Assembly: GCF_001723355.1 (NCBI RefSeq)
Contig: NZ_LPWE01000013.1
Span: 372,001-436,000, forward strand
DNA: 64,000 bases
DNA from: Methyloceanibacter stevinii
GTDB taxonomy: Bacteria > Pseudomonadota > Alphaproteobacteria > Rhizobiales > Methyloligellaceae
Direction: 5' to 3'
Shown: positions 45,127 to 53,811 of the stretch, in pieces
Numbering within the stretch: the first letter of the stretch is position 1
Layout of the letters: every line of letters starts with the position of its first letter
The notes under the pieces: generated by a model
The model's database searches: none
What the model was told of the DNA's origin: nothing
The model's input: the letters and a program-made list of their open reading frames with translations, nothing else
Position numbers and translations under genes: made by a program

Positions 45127-45770
45127 ATGACCATCAGGACCGTCGTCCTCTTCGCGGCAACCCTGCTGTTTTCAGCTACAATGGCCCAGGCCCCGTCATC
45201 GGCGGCAAGTCTCGGAAATCCGGCATCGCTAAAAGAGCGCGCGCCGAACAGCTACAAGGCGAAGTTCGTGACCTCCAAGGGCACCTTCGTCATTCAGGTG
45301 ACCCGCGACTGGGCACCACACGGCGCGATCGGTTCTACAACTTGGTGAAAGCCGGCTTCTACAACGATGCGCGCTTCTTCCGCGTGATCGACGGCTTCAT
45401 GGTCCAGTTCGGCATTAGCGGAAACCCCGACGTTTCCGCCGCCTGGAGCAACGCGAACATCCCCGACGATCCGGTCCGGGAATCCAACGCGCGCGGCACG
45501 GTGACGTTTGCTACGGCAGGCCCGAACACGCGCACCACCCAGGTCTTCATCAATTTCAACAACAACGCCGGGCTCAACGGTCAGGGCTTCGCGCCGTTCG
45601 GGAAAATAATCTCCGGCATGGATGTGGTCGATTCCCTCTACAAGGGTTACGGCGAGGGCGCCCCACGCGGCAACGGTCCGAACCAGGCGCTGATCAAGGC
45701 GCAAGGGAACGCCTATCTCGTCACGCAGTTTCCCAAGCTCGACTACATCCAGAAGGCGACCATCGAGTAG
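45127..45770 (+). pseudogene. Exported cyclophilin-type peptidyl-prolyl isomerase, frameshifted near 45326
   Basis: A secreted proline isomerase: signal peptide (about 1-22, MAQAP), then VTSKGTFVIQVTRDWAPHGA in frame one and RFYNLVKAGFYNDARFFRVIDGFMVQFG in the next frame. Adding one G at about 45326 gives APHGADRFYNLV, a normal cyclophilin junction; the rejoined protein is about 214 residues. The catalytic Arg-Phe-Phe area (RFFRVIDGF) is present. It lies directly before the cytosolic cyclophilin, a common pair. Loss of one G in GG again suggests error. Confidence 0.83.
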
Positions 45771-45821
45771 ACGGTCCGGCACCCCCCGAAGCGAAACGAC
45801 AAACATGAAGGAGCCCGACAC

Positions 45822-46284
45822 GTGGCCAATCCCGAAGACACACTCATCATCGAGACGAGCAAAGGCAATGTCGTGGTCGAAATGCGTCCCGACCTTGCGC
45901 CCAATCACGTCGCCCGCATCAAGGAACTCGCCCGGCAGGGATTCTACGATGGCGTTCCGTTTCACCGGGTGATCGAAGGCTTCATGGCTCAGACCGGCGA
46001 TCCGACCGGAACCGGTGCAGGCGGTTCGGGTCAGAAGCTCGCCGCCGAGTTCAACGCCGAACCCCATACCCGCGGCGCCGTGTCGATGGCGCGGGCCCAG
46101 TCGCCGGATTCGGCGGACAGCCAGTTCTTCATCTGCTTCGACGACGCCACCTTCCTCGACCGCAAATATACGGTCTGGGGCCGCGTGATCGAAGGCATGG
46201 AGAACGTCGATCAGATCAACCGGGGCGAGCCGCCGGCAAGCCCGGACAAGATCGTGTCGGCCAAGATCGCCGCCGACGCGCCGG
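45822..46284 (+). CDS. ppiB: Cytosolic cyclophilin (PpiB-like)
   Basis: A cyclophilin of about 154 residues: VVVEMRPDLAPNHVARIKEL, YDGVPFHRVIEGFMAQTGDPTGTGAGG, SMARAQSPDSADSQFFIC, DDATFLDRKYTVWGRVIEGM. The frame then continues without stop into the next gene (to 46781). A normal end is probably lost: adding one G near 46284 would place a TGA overlapping the ATG of the DMT gene. GTG 45822 has a GAAGGAG site. The call is firm, the end is not. Confidence 0.85.
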
Positions 46285-46781
46285 ATGACCGGCGGGCACA
46301 ACGGCAAGTCCAAGGAATCCGCGGCAATGTCCGGTACTGCAATGTTGCTGACGCTGGTGGCCCTGGCGACCGGCGCCATGATCGCGATGCAAGCTCCGAT
46401 CAACGCGGAGCTTGCCGCGCGCTTGGGCATCCGCTCTCGGCTGCGCTCTGGTCGTTTTGCGTCGGCACCGTGGCGCTCGCCGTGGTCGTGTTGCTCTTCG
46501 CACGTGGAAGCACCGATCTTGGCGCGCTGCGGTCCATGCCGCTGTATATGTTGATCGGCGGCGGGCTCCTTGGCGCCGTGTATGTGCTGGTCAATTTGGT
46601 CGTGGCGCCGAAGATCGGCATTGCCGCGCTCATGGCCCTGTCGATTGCCGGCCAATTGGCGGCGGCGCTACTGCTCGACCGGTTCGGTCTTTTCGATCTT
46701 GCTCAACGGGAACTCAGCGTTGGGCGCGTGTCGGGGGTGGTGCTGGTGCTGGTCGGCGCGCTCATGGTTCGAATGCTCTAG
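46285..46781 (+). pseudogene. DMT family transporter of the DUF606/YdcZ type, frameshifted near 46428
   Basis: A five-span membrane protein of about 165 residues. The first frame starts at ATG 46285 with MLLTLVALATGAMIAMQAPINAELAARLG, then the next frame carries PLSAALWSFCVGTVALAVVVLLF and further spans to [14 protein letters not shown]. Adding one C near 46428 joins them as LGHPLSAALWSF, the normal YdcZ pattern. It overlaps the previous gene's end and comes before queA, 16 bp away. Confidence 0.78.
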
Positions 46782-46797
46782 CCCCGACGGGGAGTCC

Positions 46798-47883
46798 TTG
46801 CGAACAGACCTTTTCGATTTTGAACTACCCGATGGGCTGATCGCGCTGCGCCCGGTGCATCCGCGCGACGCTGCGCGACTGCTCGTCGTGCACCCGGGCG
46901 ACCCCGACATCCTGGCCGACAAGGTCATGGCCGATCTGCCCCTCTTGCTCGAGCCGGGCGACGCGCTCGTCTTCAACGACACCCGTGTGATTCCGGCGGC
47001 GCTTCAGGGCGTGCGGACGCGCGGCTATGCGACCGCCCAGATTTCCGCCAACCTCATCGAGAAGCTGGACGATCACCGCTGGAACGCGCTGGCGAAACCG
47101 GGCAAGCGGCTCGAGCCCGGCGACCGCATTCAGTTCGGTAAGGATAGCAATGCCTGCGCCGACGGCAGCCTGATCGCCACGGTCGAGGCCAAAGGGCAGG
47201 AAGGCATGGTGACGTTGGCGTTCGACCTGAGCGGCCCAGCGCTCCACGATGCGATCGAGGCGCAGGGCGCCATGCCGCTGCCGCCTTATATCGCCGCGCG
47301 GCGGGCGCCGGACGACCAGGATCGCACGGACTACCAAACCACGTTCGCACGCGAGGAGGGGGCGGTGGCCGCGCCCACGGCCGGATTGCACTTCACCCGC
47401 AAACTGCTCCAAACGCTCGACGAGCTCGGCATCGTCATCTATTTCGTGACGTTGCATGTGGGGCCCGGCACGTTTCTGCCGGTCCGTGCCGAGGATACGG
47501 ACGACCACCGCATGCATGCGGAGTATGGCGAGGTGTCGACCGAAACGGCGTTCGCGTTGAATGCGGTCAAATCGCGCGGCAACAAGGTGGTCGCCGTCGG
47601 AACGACGAGCTTGCGGCTGCTCGAAAGTGCCTCCGACGAGTTCGCTACGCTGAAGCCGTTCCACGGCGAGACGGACATCTTCATCACGCCCGGCTATCGC
47701 CTGCGCTTCGTCGACCGTCTCTTGACCAACTTCCATCTGCCTAAATCGACGCTGTTCATGCTCGTCAGCGCCTTCAGCGGACTCGAGACGATGAAACTGG
47801 CTTATGGCCACGCGATCTCCGAGGGCTATCGCTTCTACTCCTACGGCGATGCGTGCCTGCTGACTCCGAAAGACCCGGTGTGA
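46798..47883 (+). CDS. queA: S-adenosylmethionine:tRNA ribosyltransferase-isomerase
   Basis: A 361-residue enzyme that adds the cyclopentene part to preQ1 in tRNA, giving epoxyqueuosine. Conserved [13 protein letters not shown] start, [49 protein letters not shown] and [17 protein letters not shown]-type end (here [17 protein letters not shown]). TTG 46798 has GGGGAG at 46790-46794. It overlaps tgt by 4 bp, forming a queuosine pair. Confidence 0.95.
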   Translation: MRTDLFDFELPDGLIALRPVHPRDAARLLVVHPGDPDILADKVMADLPLLLEPGDALVFNDTRVIPAALQGVRTRGYATAQISANLIEKLDDHRWNALAKPGKRLEPGDRIQFGKDSNACADGSLIATVEAKGQEGMVTLAFDLSGPALHDAIEAQGAMPLPPYIAARRAPDDQDRTDYQTTFAREEGAVAAPTAGLHFTRKLLQTLDELGIVIYFVTLHVGPGTFLPVRAEDTDDHRMHAEYGEVSTETAFALNAVKSRGNKVVAVGTTSLRLLESASDEFATLKPFHGETDIFITPGYRLRFVDRLLTNFHLPKSTLFMLVSAFSGLETMKLAYGHAISEGYRFYSYGDACLLTPKDPV

Positions 47884-49010
47884 CGGTCCCCTTTTCGTTT
47901 GCGCTGAAGGCGAAGGACGCGGGCGCCCGCACCGGCGTCATTGAGACTCAGCGCGGTGAGATCCGCACCCCCGCCTTCATGCCGGTCGGAACGCAGGCGA
48001 CGGTCAAAGCCATGTTCATCGAGGACGTGGCCGCCGCGGGCGCGGACATCATTCTCGGCAACACCTACCACTTGATGCTGCGCCCCGGCGCGGAACGCAT
48101 CGCCAAGCTCGGCGGGCTCCACAGCTTCATGCATTGGGACAAGCCAATCCTCACCGACAGCGGCGGCTATCAGGTCATGTCCCTCGCAAAGCTCCGCAAG
48201 ATCACCGAGGAGGGCGTTACCTTCAATTCGCACCTGGATGGAGCGCCCGTCTTCCTCACGCCGGAGCGCGCTGTCGAAGTGCAGTGCCTGCTCGGCGCCG
48301 ATATCCAGATGGCGCTCGACGAATGCACGCCGTTTCCTTGCAGCCGCGAGGAGGCACGCGTGTCGCTCGACCTGTCTATGCGCTGGGCCGAGCGCTCGAA
48401 GGCAGCTTTCGAGACGATGAGCGCGCCGGGCCAGGCCCTGTTCGGAATCGTCCAGGGCAGCATCTTTCCAGACATGCGGGAGGACTCGGCCAGGACGCTC
48501 GTCGAGATCGGGTTTCCCGGCTATGCGGTCGGCGGCCTTGCGGTGGGCGAAGGTCAGCAGGCCATGTTCGACACGCTGGACGCGACGACACCGTATCTGC
48601 CCGAGGACAAGCCGCGCTATCTCATGGGCGTCGGCACGCCGCTCGACATTCTCGGCGCGGTCGCGCGGGGAATAGACATGTTCGACTGCGTGATGCCGAC
48701 CCGCTCGGGGCGTCATGGCCAGGCTTTCACCTGGGGCGGGCGTCTCAATCTGCGGAACGCGCAGTACGCTGAGGATCTGACCCCGCTCGATGCGGACAGT
48801 GCCTGTCCGGCCGCGCAGTACAGCCGCGCCTATCTCCACCATCTCGTGAAGGCAGGCGAGATGCTGGGCGCCATGCTGATGAGCTACGCCAACATCCAGT
48901 TCTACCAAGAGCTCATGGCTGGCGCGCGCGCCGCCATCGCGAACGGCACGTTCGCCGACTTCGCCGACGACATCCGCCGCCGTTACGCGAAGGCGGAAGG
49001 GACGGACTAG
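47880..49010 (+). CDS. tgt: Queuine tRNA-ribosyltransferase
   Basis: A 376-residue enzyme that swaps G34 of tRNAs for preQ1. Present are [10 protein letters not shown], the catalytic [30 protein letters not shown] and [14 protein letters not shown] with the zinc His. The usual zinc stretch CxCxxC before YSRAYLHHL reads SACPAAQ, so only one of three Cys is kept. GTG 47880 overlaps the stop of queA (GTGA), coupling their translation. Confidence 0.93.
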   Translation: MTVPFSFALKAKDAGARTGVIETQRGEIRTPAFMPVGTQATVKAMFIEDVAAAGADIILGNTYHLMLRPGAERIAKLGGLHSFMHWDKPILTDSGGYQVMSLAKLRKITEEGVTFNSHLDGAPVFLTPERAVEVQCLLGADIQMALDECTPFPCSREEARVSLDLSMRWAERSKAAFETMSAPGQALFGIVQGSIFPDMREDSARTLVEIGFPGYAVGGLAVGEGQQAMFDTLDATTPYLPEDKPRYLMGVGTPLDILGAVARGIDMFDCVMPTRSGRHGQAFTWGGRLNLRNAQYAEDLTPLDADSACPAAQYSRAYLHHLVKAGEMLGAMLMSYANIQFYQELMAGARAAIANGTFADFADDIRRRYAKAEGTD

Positions 49011-49013
49011 CCG

Positions 49014-49964
49014 CTATTGCGGCGGCTCGAACTCGGCGCCGGCGGAACGCGCCGCGCCGCGTTTGCGCTCACGGTCCTCGGCGATGCGCTCCCGCGCCAG
49101 GAGGTAGAGCCCGGCAAGGATGACGATGGCCGCGCCGGCAATGGTCCACCATGTCGGGACGTGGTCGAAAATGACGAAGCCGAAGGCGGACATCCAAATG
49201 AGGCCGAGATAGATATACGGCGCCAGCACGTTCGCGGGTGCAAGCCGGTGCGCCAGGATGATGATCCAATGGCCGAGGCCGCCCCAGAATCCGAGCGAGG
49301 CAAACAGCAGCCAAACCCACCACTGGTCCGGCCACTGCCAATACAGGAGGCCCGGCGGCGTCATGATCAGCACGCCCACGAGCGGCGTGTAGGTCTGGGT
49401 GACCGCCGGCGGGTCGTAGGCCGCGAGGTAACGGGTTGCGATATTGAACAGCGCATAGCCGAACGTCGCGCCGAGCGTGAACAGCATGGCCCAATGCACG
49501 TCGCCGATGCCCGGGTGCATCACCACCAGCACGCCAATAAATCCGGCGAAGATGGCGGAGGCGCGGTGCCACCCGACCCACTCGCCGAGCAAGGGCCCGG
49601 ACAATGCGGCGACGAGGAGCGGCATCAGGAAGAAAATCGCGATGTTCTGATCGAGCTGGAGATATTTCAGCGCGATGAAGTTCAGCGCCGTCGTCACGAT
49701 CATCAGACAGGATCGGACGACTTGACGCGGGCTTCGCCGATCGCAACGAGGCCGCAGCGCGAACGGCCAAAGGAACACGGCGCTGAACACGACGTGCCAG
49801 ACAAAACGCATCCAAACCACCTGCGCGACCGGGAGCTTATGCGTGTCGGTCAGATATTTGGCGGTCGTGTCGAGCGCCGCGATGCACAGCGTGGCGAGCA
49901 CCATGAGCCCGATCGCCTTGACCACTTGGTTCTGATAGGGATTTGAGACGAGGCGAGGCGCCAT
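49014..49964 (-). CDS. EamA/DMT family transporter
   Basis: A 316-residue inner-membrane permease with ten predicted spans in two EamA repeats (ALNFIALKYLQLDQNIAIFFLMPLLVAAL and APYIYLGLIWMSAFGFVIF). Drug/metabolite exporters of this kind move amino acids, sugars or other small molecules; the substrate cannot be told. It converges with tgt, 3 bp apart, and is divergent from the DHFR-like gene. Confidence 0.88.
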   Translation of the reverse strand: MAPRLVSNPYQNQVVKAIGLMVLATLCIAALDTTAKYLTDTHKLPVAQVVWMRFVWHVVFSAVFLWPFALRPRCDRRSPRQVVRSCLMIVTTALNFIALKYLQLDQNIAIFFLMPLLVAALSGPLLGEWVGWHRASAIFAGFIGVLVVMHPGIGDVHWAMLFTLGATFGYALFNIATRYLAAYDPPAVTQTYTPLVGVLIMTPPGLLYWQWPDQWWVWLLFASLGFWGGLGHWIIILAHRLAPANVLAPYIYLGLIWMSAFGFVIFDHVPTWWTIAGAAIVILAGLYLLARERIAEDRERKRGAARSAGAEFEPPQ

Positions 49965-50121
49965 GATGTTCCGTGTTTCCGCGCCTTCACCGTTGGCGCC
50001 GTGTTTCGATACGCTGTCCTGTTTCGGCGAGCTGTCTCGTCGACGACTTCTCTTGCACCATTCCTTGCCAAAGAGCTATCTGCCGATAAAACAAGTGGCC
50101 CGGACCAGATGGAGGAACCCC

Positions 50122-50529
50122 GTGGCGGACATACGCGCGATCATTGCGATTGGACAGAGAGGTCAGCTCGGCCTGAACGGCGCGTTGCCCTGGGAAGGCA
50201 ACAAGGACCGGGAGTATGTCGCCGATGTGGCCCGCTTCTTCGATGTGACGCGCGGTCACGTGGTCATCGCCGGTCCCACGACCATCTCCGCCTTCCCGGA
50301 ATACGCCTATGAGGACCGCACCATTGTTGAGATTCGCTCCATCCACCATCCGGAGGAGGTGTTCGGGTGGTTTCCGGACCGCGTGGTCTATGTGGGTGGC
50401 GGCCCCCCGGTTTGGGACGTCTATGCGCCTTACATCCGTCATTGGGACATCAATAGGCTCTCCTATGATGGAGAGGCCGACAGATGGTTCGATCCGGCCT
50501 GGCTGGTCGCGACGCCGGACGACGCCTAG
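50122..50529 (+). CDS. Short dihydrofolate reductase-like protein
   Basis: A 135-residue protein with the folate reductase pattern IIAIGQRGQLGLNGALPWEG at the start and THGHVVIAGPTT-type element (GHVVIAGPTTISAF) for NADPH binding. It is about 25-30 residues shorter than FolA and lacks the later conserved ends, so enzyme activity is uncertain. GTG 50122 follows a GGAGGA site; upstream sequence in frame to 49963 is unlikely to be coding. Possibly a diverged paralogue. Confidence 0.65.
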   Translation: MADIRAIIAIGQRGQLGLNGALPWEGNKDREYVADVARFFDVTRGHVVIAGPTTISAFPEYAYEDRTIVEIRSIHHPEEVFGWFPDRVVYVGGGPPVWDVYAPYIRHWDINRLSYDGEADRWFDPAWLVATPDDA

Positions 50530-50694
50530 GCGCGCCCCGCGATAGACGGCCTGCCCAAAATTGCCGCCTTTCGCCGCTACTGCGCAGGTGAGGGTTTTTG
50601 CAGGTTCAGGCTTCGTCCTAGAATGAGCAAAGACAGGTAGGGGCCGCCCGATGTGGGCCGGCAGGTCTGAGAGCAACAGAACGGGCCGGTCATT

Positions 50695-51003
50695 GTGTTC
50701 GCGAGGGAGACGACTATCGCTGCCACGGAACCAGAGTTTACCGCCGAACAGATCGGTTGGCGGTTCACGCTCGGCGCAGTCATTCTCGTCGGCGCCTATG
50801 TCGCGTGGCCGATCATCCCATTGGTCATGGCCACGGACCTTGACCCGGGCGTCAGGGCCGGGATCTCCGGTGTTCTCGGCGCAACGCCCTTTGTGTCGAA
50901 ATTCGTCGCCATCGCCATCATGGGCCGCCCGGCCTACTACTTCCTGAAGCGCAAGGTCTATAAACGCCTTCGCCGCCGCTTCGCAGGCGCGCCGGCGAAA
51001 TAG
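50695..51003 (+). CDS. Small membrane protein, transporter-suffix type
   Basis: A 102-residue protein with two spans (FTLGAVILVGAYVAWPIIPLVMA and GISGVLGATPFVSKFVAIAIMG) and a basic C-terminus (LKRKVYKRLRRRF). The pattern and size recall the small transporter-suffix domain proteins; I cannot assign a function. Start GTG 50695; upstream sequence has no good ribosome site. Confidence 0.6.
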   Translation: MFARETTIAATEPEFTAEQIGWRFTLGAVILVGAYVAWPIIPLVMATDLDPGVRAGISGVLGATPFVSKFVAIAIMGRPAYYFLKRKVYKRLRRRFAGAPAK

Positions 51004-51198
51004 AGCGCACACGGAAAGCTCAGCCTACGTCGCGCGTCGCAACGTGCGCCTCGAAAACAAGATCAAATTGGCATCACCGTTGGTTGAACGGCTGTGTGCT
51101 TTCACTGTCGCCAAGTTGAGTTTTCAGTGAACGGTGATCGGTGCTCTGGTTCCCGTGCGAGGCACTCCTGCCTTGCACGAAAACTAGGAGAGACCCCC

Positions 51199-51414
51199 AT
51201 GAAGAAGACACTGATCATTGCGACTGCGCTTGCGGCCTTCGCCACCCCCGCTCTGGCGATGGGCCCGTTCTATGTCATGTTCGACAACACGACGAAGAAG
51301 TGCGTCATGAGCCGCACGGCCCCGACCGACACCGCGAAATTCGCGATGATGGGCGAGTACAAGACCGAGGCCGACGCCAAGATGGCCATGCATGGCATGA
51401 CGAAGTGTAAGTAA
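51199..51414 (+). CDS. Small secreted protein, 71 residues
   Basis: A 71-residue protein with a signal peptide (about 1-20, ATPALA) and a short mature part MGPFYVMFDNTTKKCVMSRTAPTD ending in MTKCK with two Cys. A GGAG site lies 8 bp upstream. Related short secreted proteins occur in other Hyphomicrobiales. It is followed by a bidirectional terminator. Confidence 0.68.
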   Translation: MKKTLIIATALAAFATPALAMGPFYVMFDNTTKKCVMSRTAPTDTAKFAMMGEYKTEADAKMAMHGMTKCK

Positions 51415-51550
51415 GTGTCATGCATACGGTTGCCGCTCACGCGCGGCACCGGAATAAGCTTTGGCTGCACAGCCGCTCTCGATTGTCGGGGGCGGCTGTG
51501 TTGCTTTGCGGAGCAGGTGAGGGCGCTCACTCCAAGGAGGTGCCCAAACG

Positions 51551-51588
51551 CCAAAAAACCCGGCTGGGCGGACCCAGCCGGGTTTTGG
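51551..51588. terminator. Bidirectional intrinsic terminator
   Basis: A stem with arms AAAACCCGGCTGGG (51555-51568) and CCCAGCCGGGTTTT (51573-51586) and loop CGGA. Both strands end in T runs, serving the small secreted gene on plus and the lipoprotein on minus. Confidence 0.88.
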
Positions 51589-51636
51589 CAATTGCCGGAG
51601 AGATAGGCGAACGCGCTATCTCATCGTCAATGTCGT

Positions 51637-51747
51637 TTAGCCAAGCTTCAAGGGCTCGACAACAACGGCCTTCTCGTGATGGCCGAAGCAGCCGCCGAGG
51701 CCGATCGTGGCAGAGATAATGATGGCAGTAGCAATAAGCAGACGCAT
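51637..51747 (-). CDS. 36-residue lipoprotein
   Basis: A 36-residue frame with a signal peptide and lipobox (IGLGGC, Cys20), a His-rich stretch FGHHEK and a short tail VVVEPLKLG. A GGGGGACC site precedes the ATG on the minus strand. Such entericidin-like very small lipoproteins are common in alphaproteobacteria. Its end abuts the bidirectional terminator. Confidence 0.65.
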   Translation of the reverse strand: MRLLIATAIIISATIGLGGCFGHHEKAVVVEPLKLG

Positions 51748-52059
51748 TGGTTGGTCCCCCGTTTCTGTCTGTCGATTCTGAGGATGACTATATCGGCGTT
51801 TGCCCGGAAATGCTGTGATGTTTTGGCCACGGTATGGCGCAAAGTGATACAGGGCGGCGGGCGCGACTCCGGCGATTTTGGCCATTTTCGCCCTGAATCC
51901 GGGCGTTTCACGACATACGCCGACCGGCAAGAGGACTGCCGTGCCCCGGCAAGAGTACCGTGCGTGTGAGGCGCGTCCATGCACGCAGGCCTAGTAGAGG
52001 GGCAGCTCATGAGCCTGCGACTCTTCTGAACCGCGTCCGCCATAGGCTGCGCCTCTCGA
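51748..52059. other. Non-coding interval
   Basis: About 310 bp with no credible frame on either strand. It probably holds the promoters of the minus-strand lipoprotein gene. Confidence 0.4.
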
Positions 52060-52251
52060 CTAGAGCCGGAACGGCCAGAGCATGAGCCCAAGCAGCCAGA
52101 GAATGATCTCGAAAGCCTTGATGATCGCGACGACTACGTCCGAGGCGAACCACCAAATCACGATGATCGCGGTTCCCACGACGAGCGCGGACATGAGCCA
52201 GACCCCGATGTGCCTCTGCAGCGTATCGATCAAGGATTTGCCGTCGGCCAT
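52060..52251 (-). CDS. Small membrane protein, 63 residues
   Basis: A 63-residue hydrophobic protein with a short polar start MADGKSLIDTLQRHIG then two spans (VWLMSALVVGTAIIVIWWF and VVVAIIKAFEIILWLLGLMLWPF). Minus-strand ATG 52251; the frame extends further up but that part is not convincing. No family recognised. Confidence 0.55.
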   Translation of the reverse strand: MADGKSLIDTLQRHIGVWLMSALVVGTAIIVIWWFASDVVVAIIKAFEIILWLLGLMLWPFRL

Positions 52252-52505
52252 GGCAACGATGCTCTGTGAGGAAAAGGCGTACAGGGAAGCAGGCAGCAAG
52301 ACAGCCGACCCCCGCGCCGGCATCCTAGTGTACCAGAAGAGCCCTAGCGTCACTTCGTGACGTTGGCACGGCAGCCTCGTCATCCTCGCAGTGTTGCCCG
52401 CAGTCTTGCCCCGGTCGAGGCTGATGACGCTGGGACGCTAATTGAGAGGCTTGCCGCTGTTGAGCGGGCCCCCATATCCTGACTGGGGCTCAGGAGAGGT
52501 GACAC

Positions 52506-52661
52506 ATGTTCGCAAGTTATATCCTCGTTGCGCTGGTCTGGGCAGTGGTTGTCGCTGCCGTCCAACCACCGCTCATCGTCGGCGCGCTGCTCGTCGCAAT
52601 ACCGGTGATCGTAATCGGCTGCCTGCTGGGCGGACCGTCGAAGGCAAAGGGCGCTTCTTAG
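52506..52661 (+). CDS. Small membrane protein, 51 residues
   Basis: A 51-residue frame below usual length limits. ATG 52506 follows a strong GGAGAGGTG site. It is mostly one or two hydrophobic spans (SYILVALVWAVVVAAVQPP and VGALLVAIPVIVIGCLLGG) with a Lys/Ser end, probably in the inner membrane. No family recognised. Confidence 0.6.
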   Translation: MFASYILVALVWAVVVAAVQPPLIVGALLVAIPVIVIGCLLGGPSKAKGAS

Positions 52662-52742
52662 CCTCGTTGTCGCGTGACAAGTGATTCCTCCGAGGCGTGT
52701 CGCCTGCCCGGTCACGGGGCGCTGTGCCCCCTGGAGACGCGG

Positions 52743-52997
52743 CTAGTAGTCGCCCATCCCGCACTTCAAGAGGCGGCGGAGCGCGGCGTGGCCGTCCTTG
52801 CATTGAAGGACGTACCATTCCCAGACGACCTTCATTGCCTCGAGGTGAGGGAGCATGTCGTCGGGGATCACCAGATCGGCGACGCGCTTGCCGTCCACGA
52901 CAGCAACCAAGCGTGCCTCGGTTCCGTTCTGCTCCCACTTGAACGTCCTGCGTTCGACCAGGCCGTCCGTTGGTGCGTCGTCCTTGAGGATTCCCAT
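52743..52997 (-). CDS. Hypothetical protein, 84 residues
   Basis: A soluble 84-residue protein from ATG 52997 (longer frame to 53033). It starts MGILKDDAPTDGLVERRTFKWEQNG and holds VVDGKRVADLVIPDDMLPHLEAMKVVWEWYV with a Cys near the end. No domain recognised. Confidence 0.5.
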   Translation of the reverse strand: MGILKDDAPTDGLVERRTFKWEQNGTEARLVAVVDGKRVADLVIPDDMLPHLEAMKVVWEWYVLQCKDGHAALRRLLKCGMGDY

Positions 52998-53238
52998 ACG
53001 GCAACGGTTTCGTTGAGTTGCAAGAAGACTCAAGAATAACGCCTAGGTTGTGGTGCGTCACCTCCGGTTGCGAGGTGGACCATCGCCCGGCGCCCTGTCG
53101 CGGCCTTGCCGCCGAATACCGGCAAATCCATCCGCCGATCCCATCGCGTCGGCAGACGCGACAGGAGACGATTCTCGCTATTTGAGGTGGGGGATTGGAT
53201 GCGGAGGGAAATTCGACCGCCTGGGCCATTGGAAGTTT

Positions 53239-53314
53239 TGGTGAGCGCGCAGGGACTCGAACCCTGGACCCTCTGATTAAAAGTCAGATGCTCTACCGGC
53301 TGAGCTACGCGCTC
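53239..53314 (-). tRNA. tRNA-Lys (anticodon TTT)
   Basis: A standard cloverleaf on the minus strand: acceptor stem GAGCGCG/CGCGCTC, D arm GCTCAGCCGGTAGAGC, anticodon arm CTGACTTTTAATCAG with anticodon TTT, T arm GGGTTCGAGTCCC, and an encoded CCA end (53239-53241). It is isolated between a hypothetical gene and the DUF3311 gene. Confidence 0.97.
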
Positions 53315-53529
53315 TCACCAAGCCGTCCATATGGAGCGGGAGGTAGGGCGAGGTCAACACGCTAGGCCACCGTTTGCCCGATTCTTTCGCCGCAGGGGCC
53401 CGGCTGCTGCTGCCGGGGTCGCGACCAAGAACGCGAAATTAGCCTGTTCAGCGGCCCTCACCATTCAGTATGGTCCCGTCCGGCCCAGCCGGGCCCAATC
53501 ACCAGAACGTAGGGTGCGGGGGGAAAGTT

Positions 53530-53811
53530 ATGAGCACAGAGGTGAAGCGTGGCTCTCCGTGGCGATATTGGCCGCGGCTGCTGCTGATCATTCCGTTCGC
53601 TCTCGTGGCCTGGGTTCCCCTCTACAACCGGATCGAACCCACGCTGCTGGGGATCCCGTTTTTCTATTGGTACCAGCTCGCCGCCATCATCGTGGGCGCC
53701 CTGGTGGTGATGGCCGTCTATTACCTCGATCGGCGCGAGACGTTCGCGGCGGAGCGGGCCGATCAGAAGACGAAATCCGGTGAGGACGCGGGACGGGGAG
53801 GGCGCCCGTGA
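53530..53811 (+). CDS. DUF3311 small membrane protein (symporter partner)
   Basis: A 93-residue protein with two spans (LLLIIPFALVAWVPLYN and FYWYQLAAIIVGALVVMAVYYL) of the DUF3311 type, usually encoded just before SLC5-type sodium/solute symporters. Its stop overlaps the next gene's GTG, so the two are coupled. It is probably a small accessory subunit. Confidence 0.85.
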   Translation: MSTEVKRGSPWRYWPRLLLIIPFALVAWVPLYNRIEPTLLGIPFFYWYQLAAIIVGALVVMAVYYLDRRETFAAERADQKTKSGEDAGRGGRP

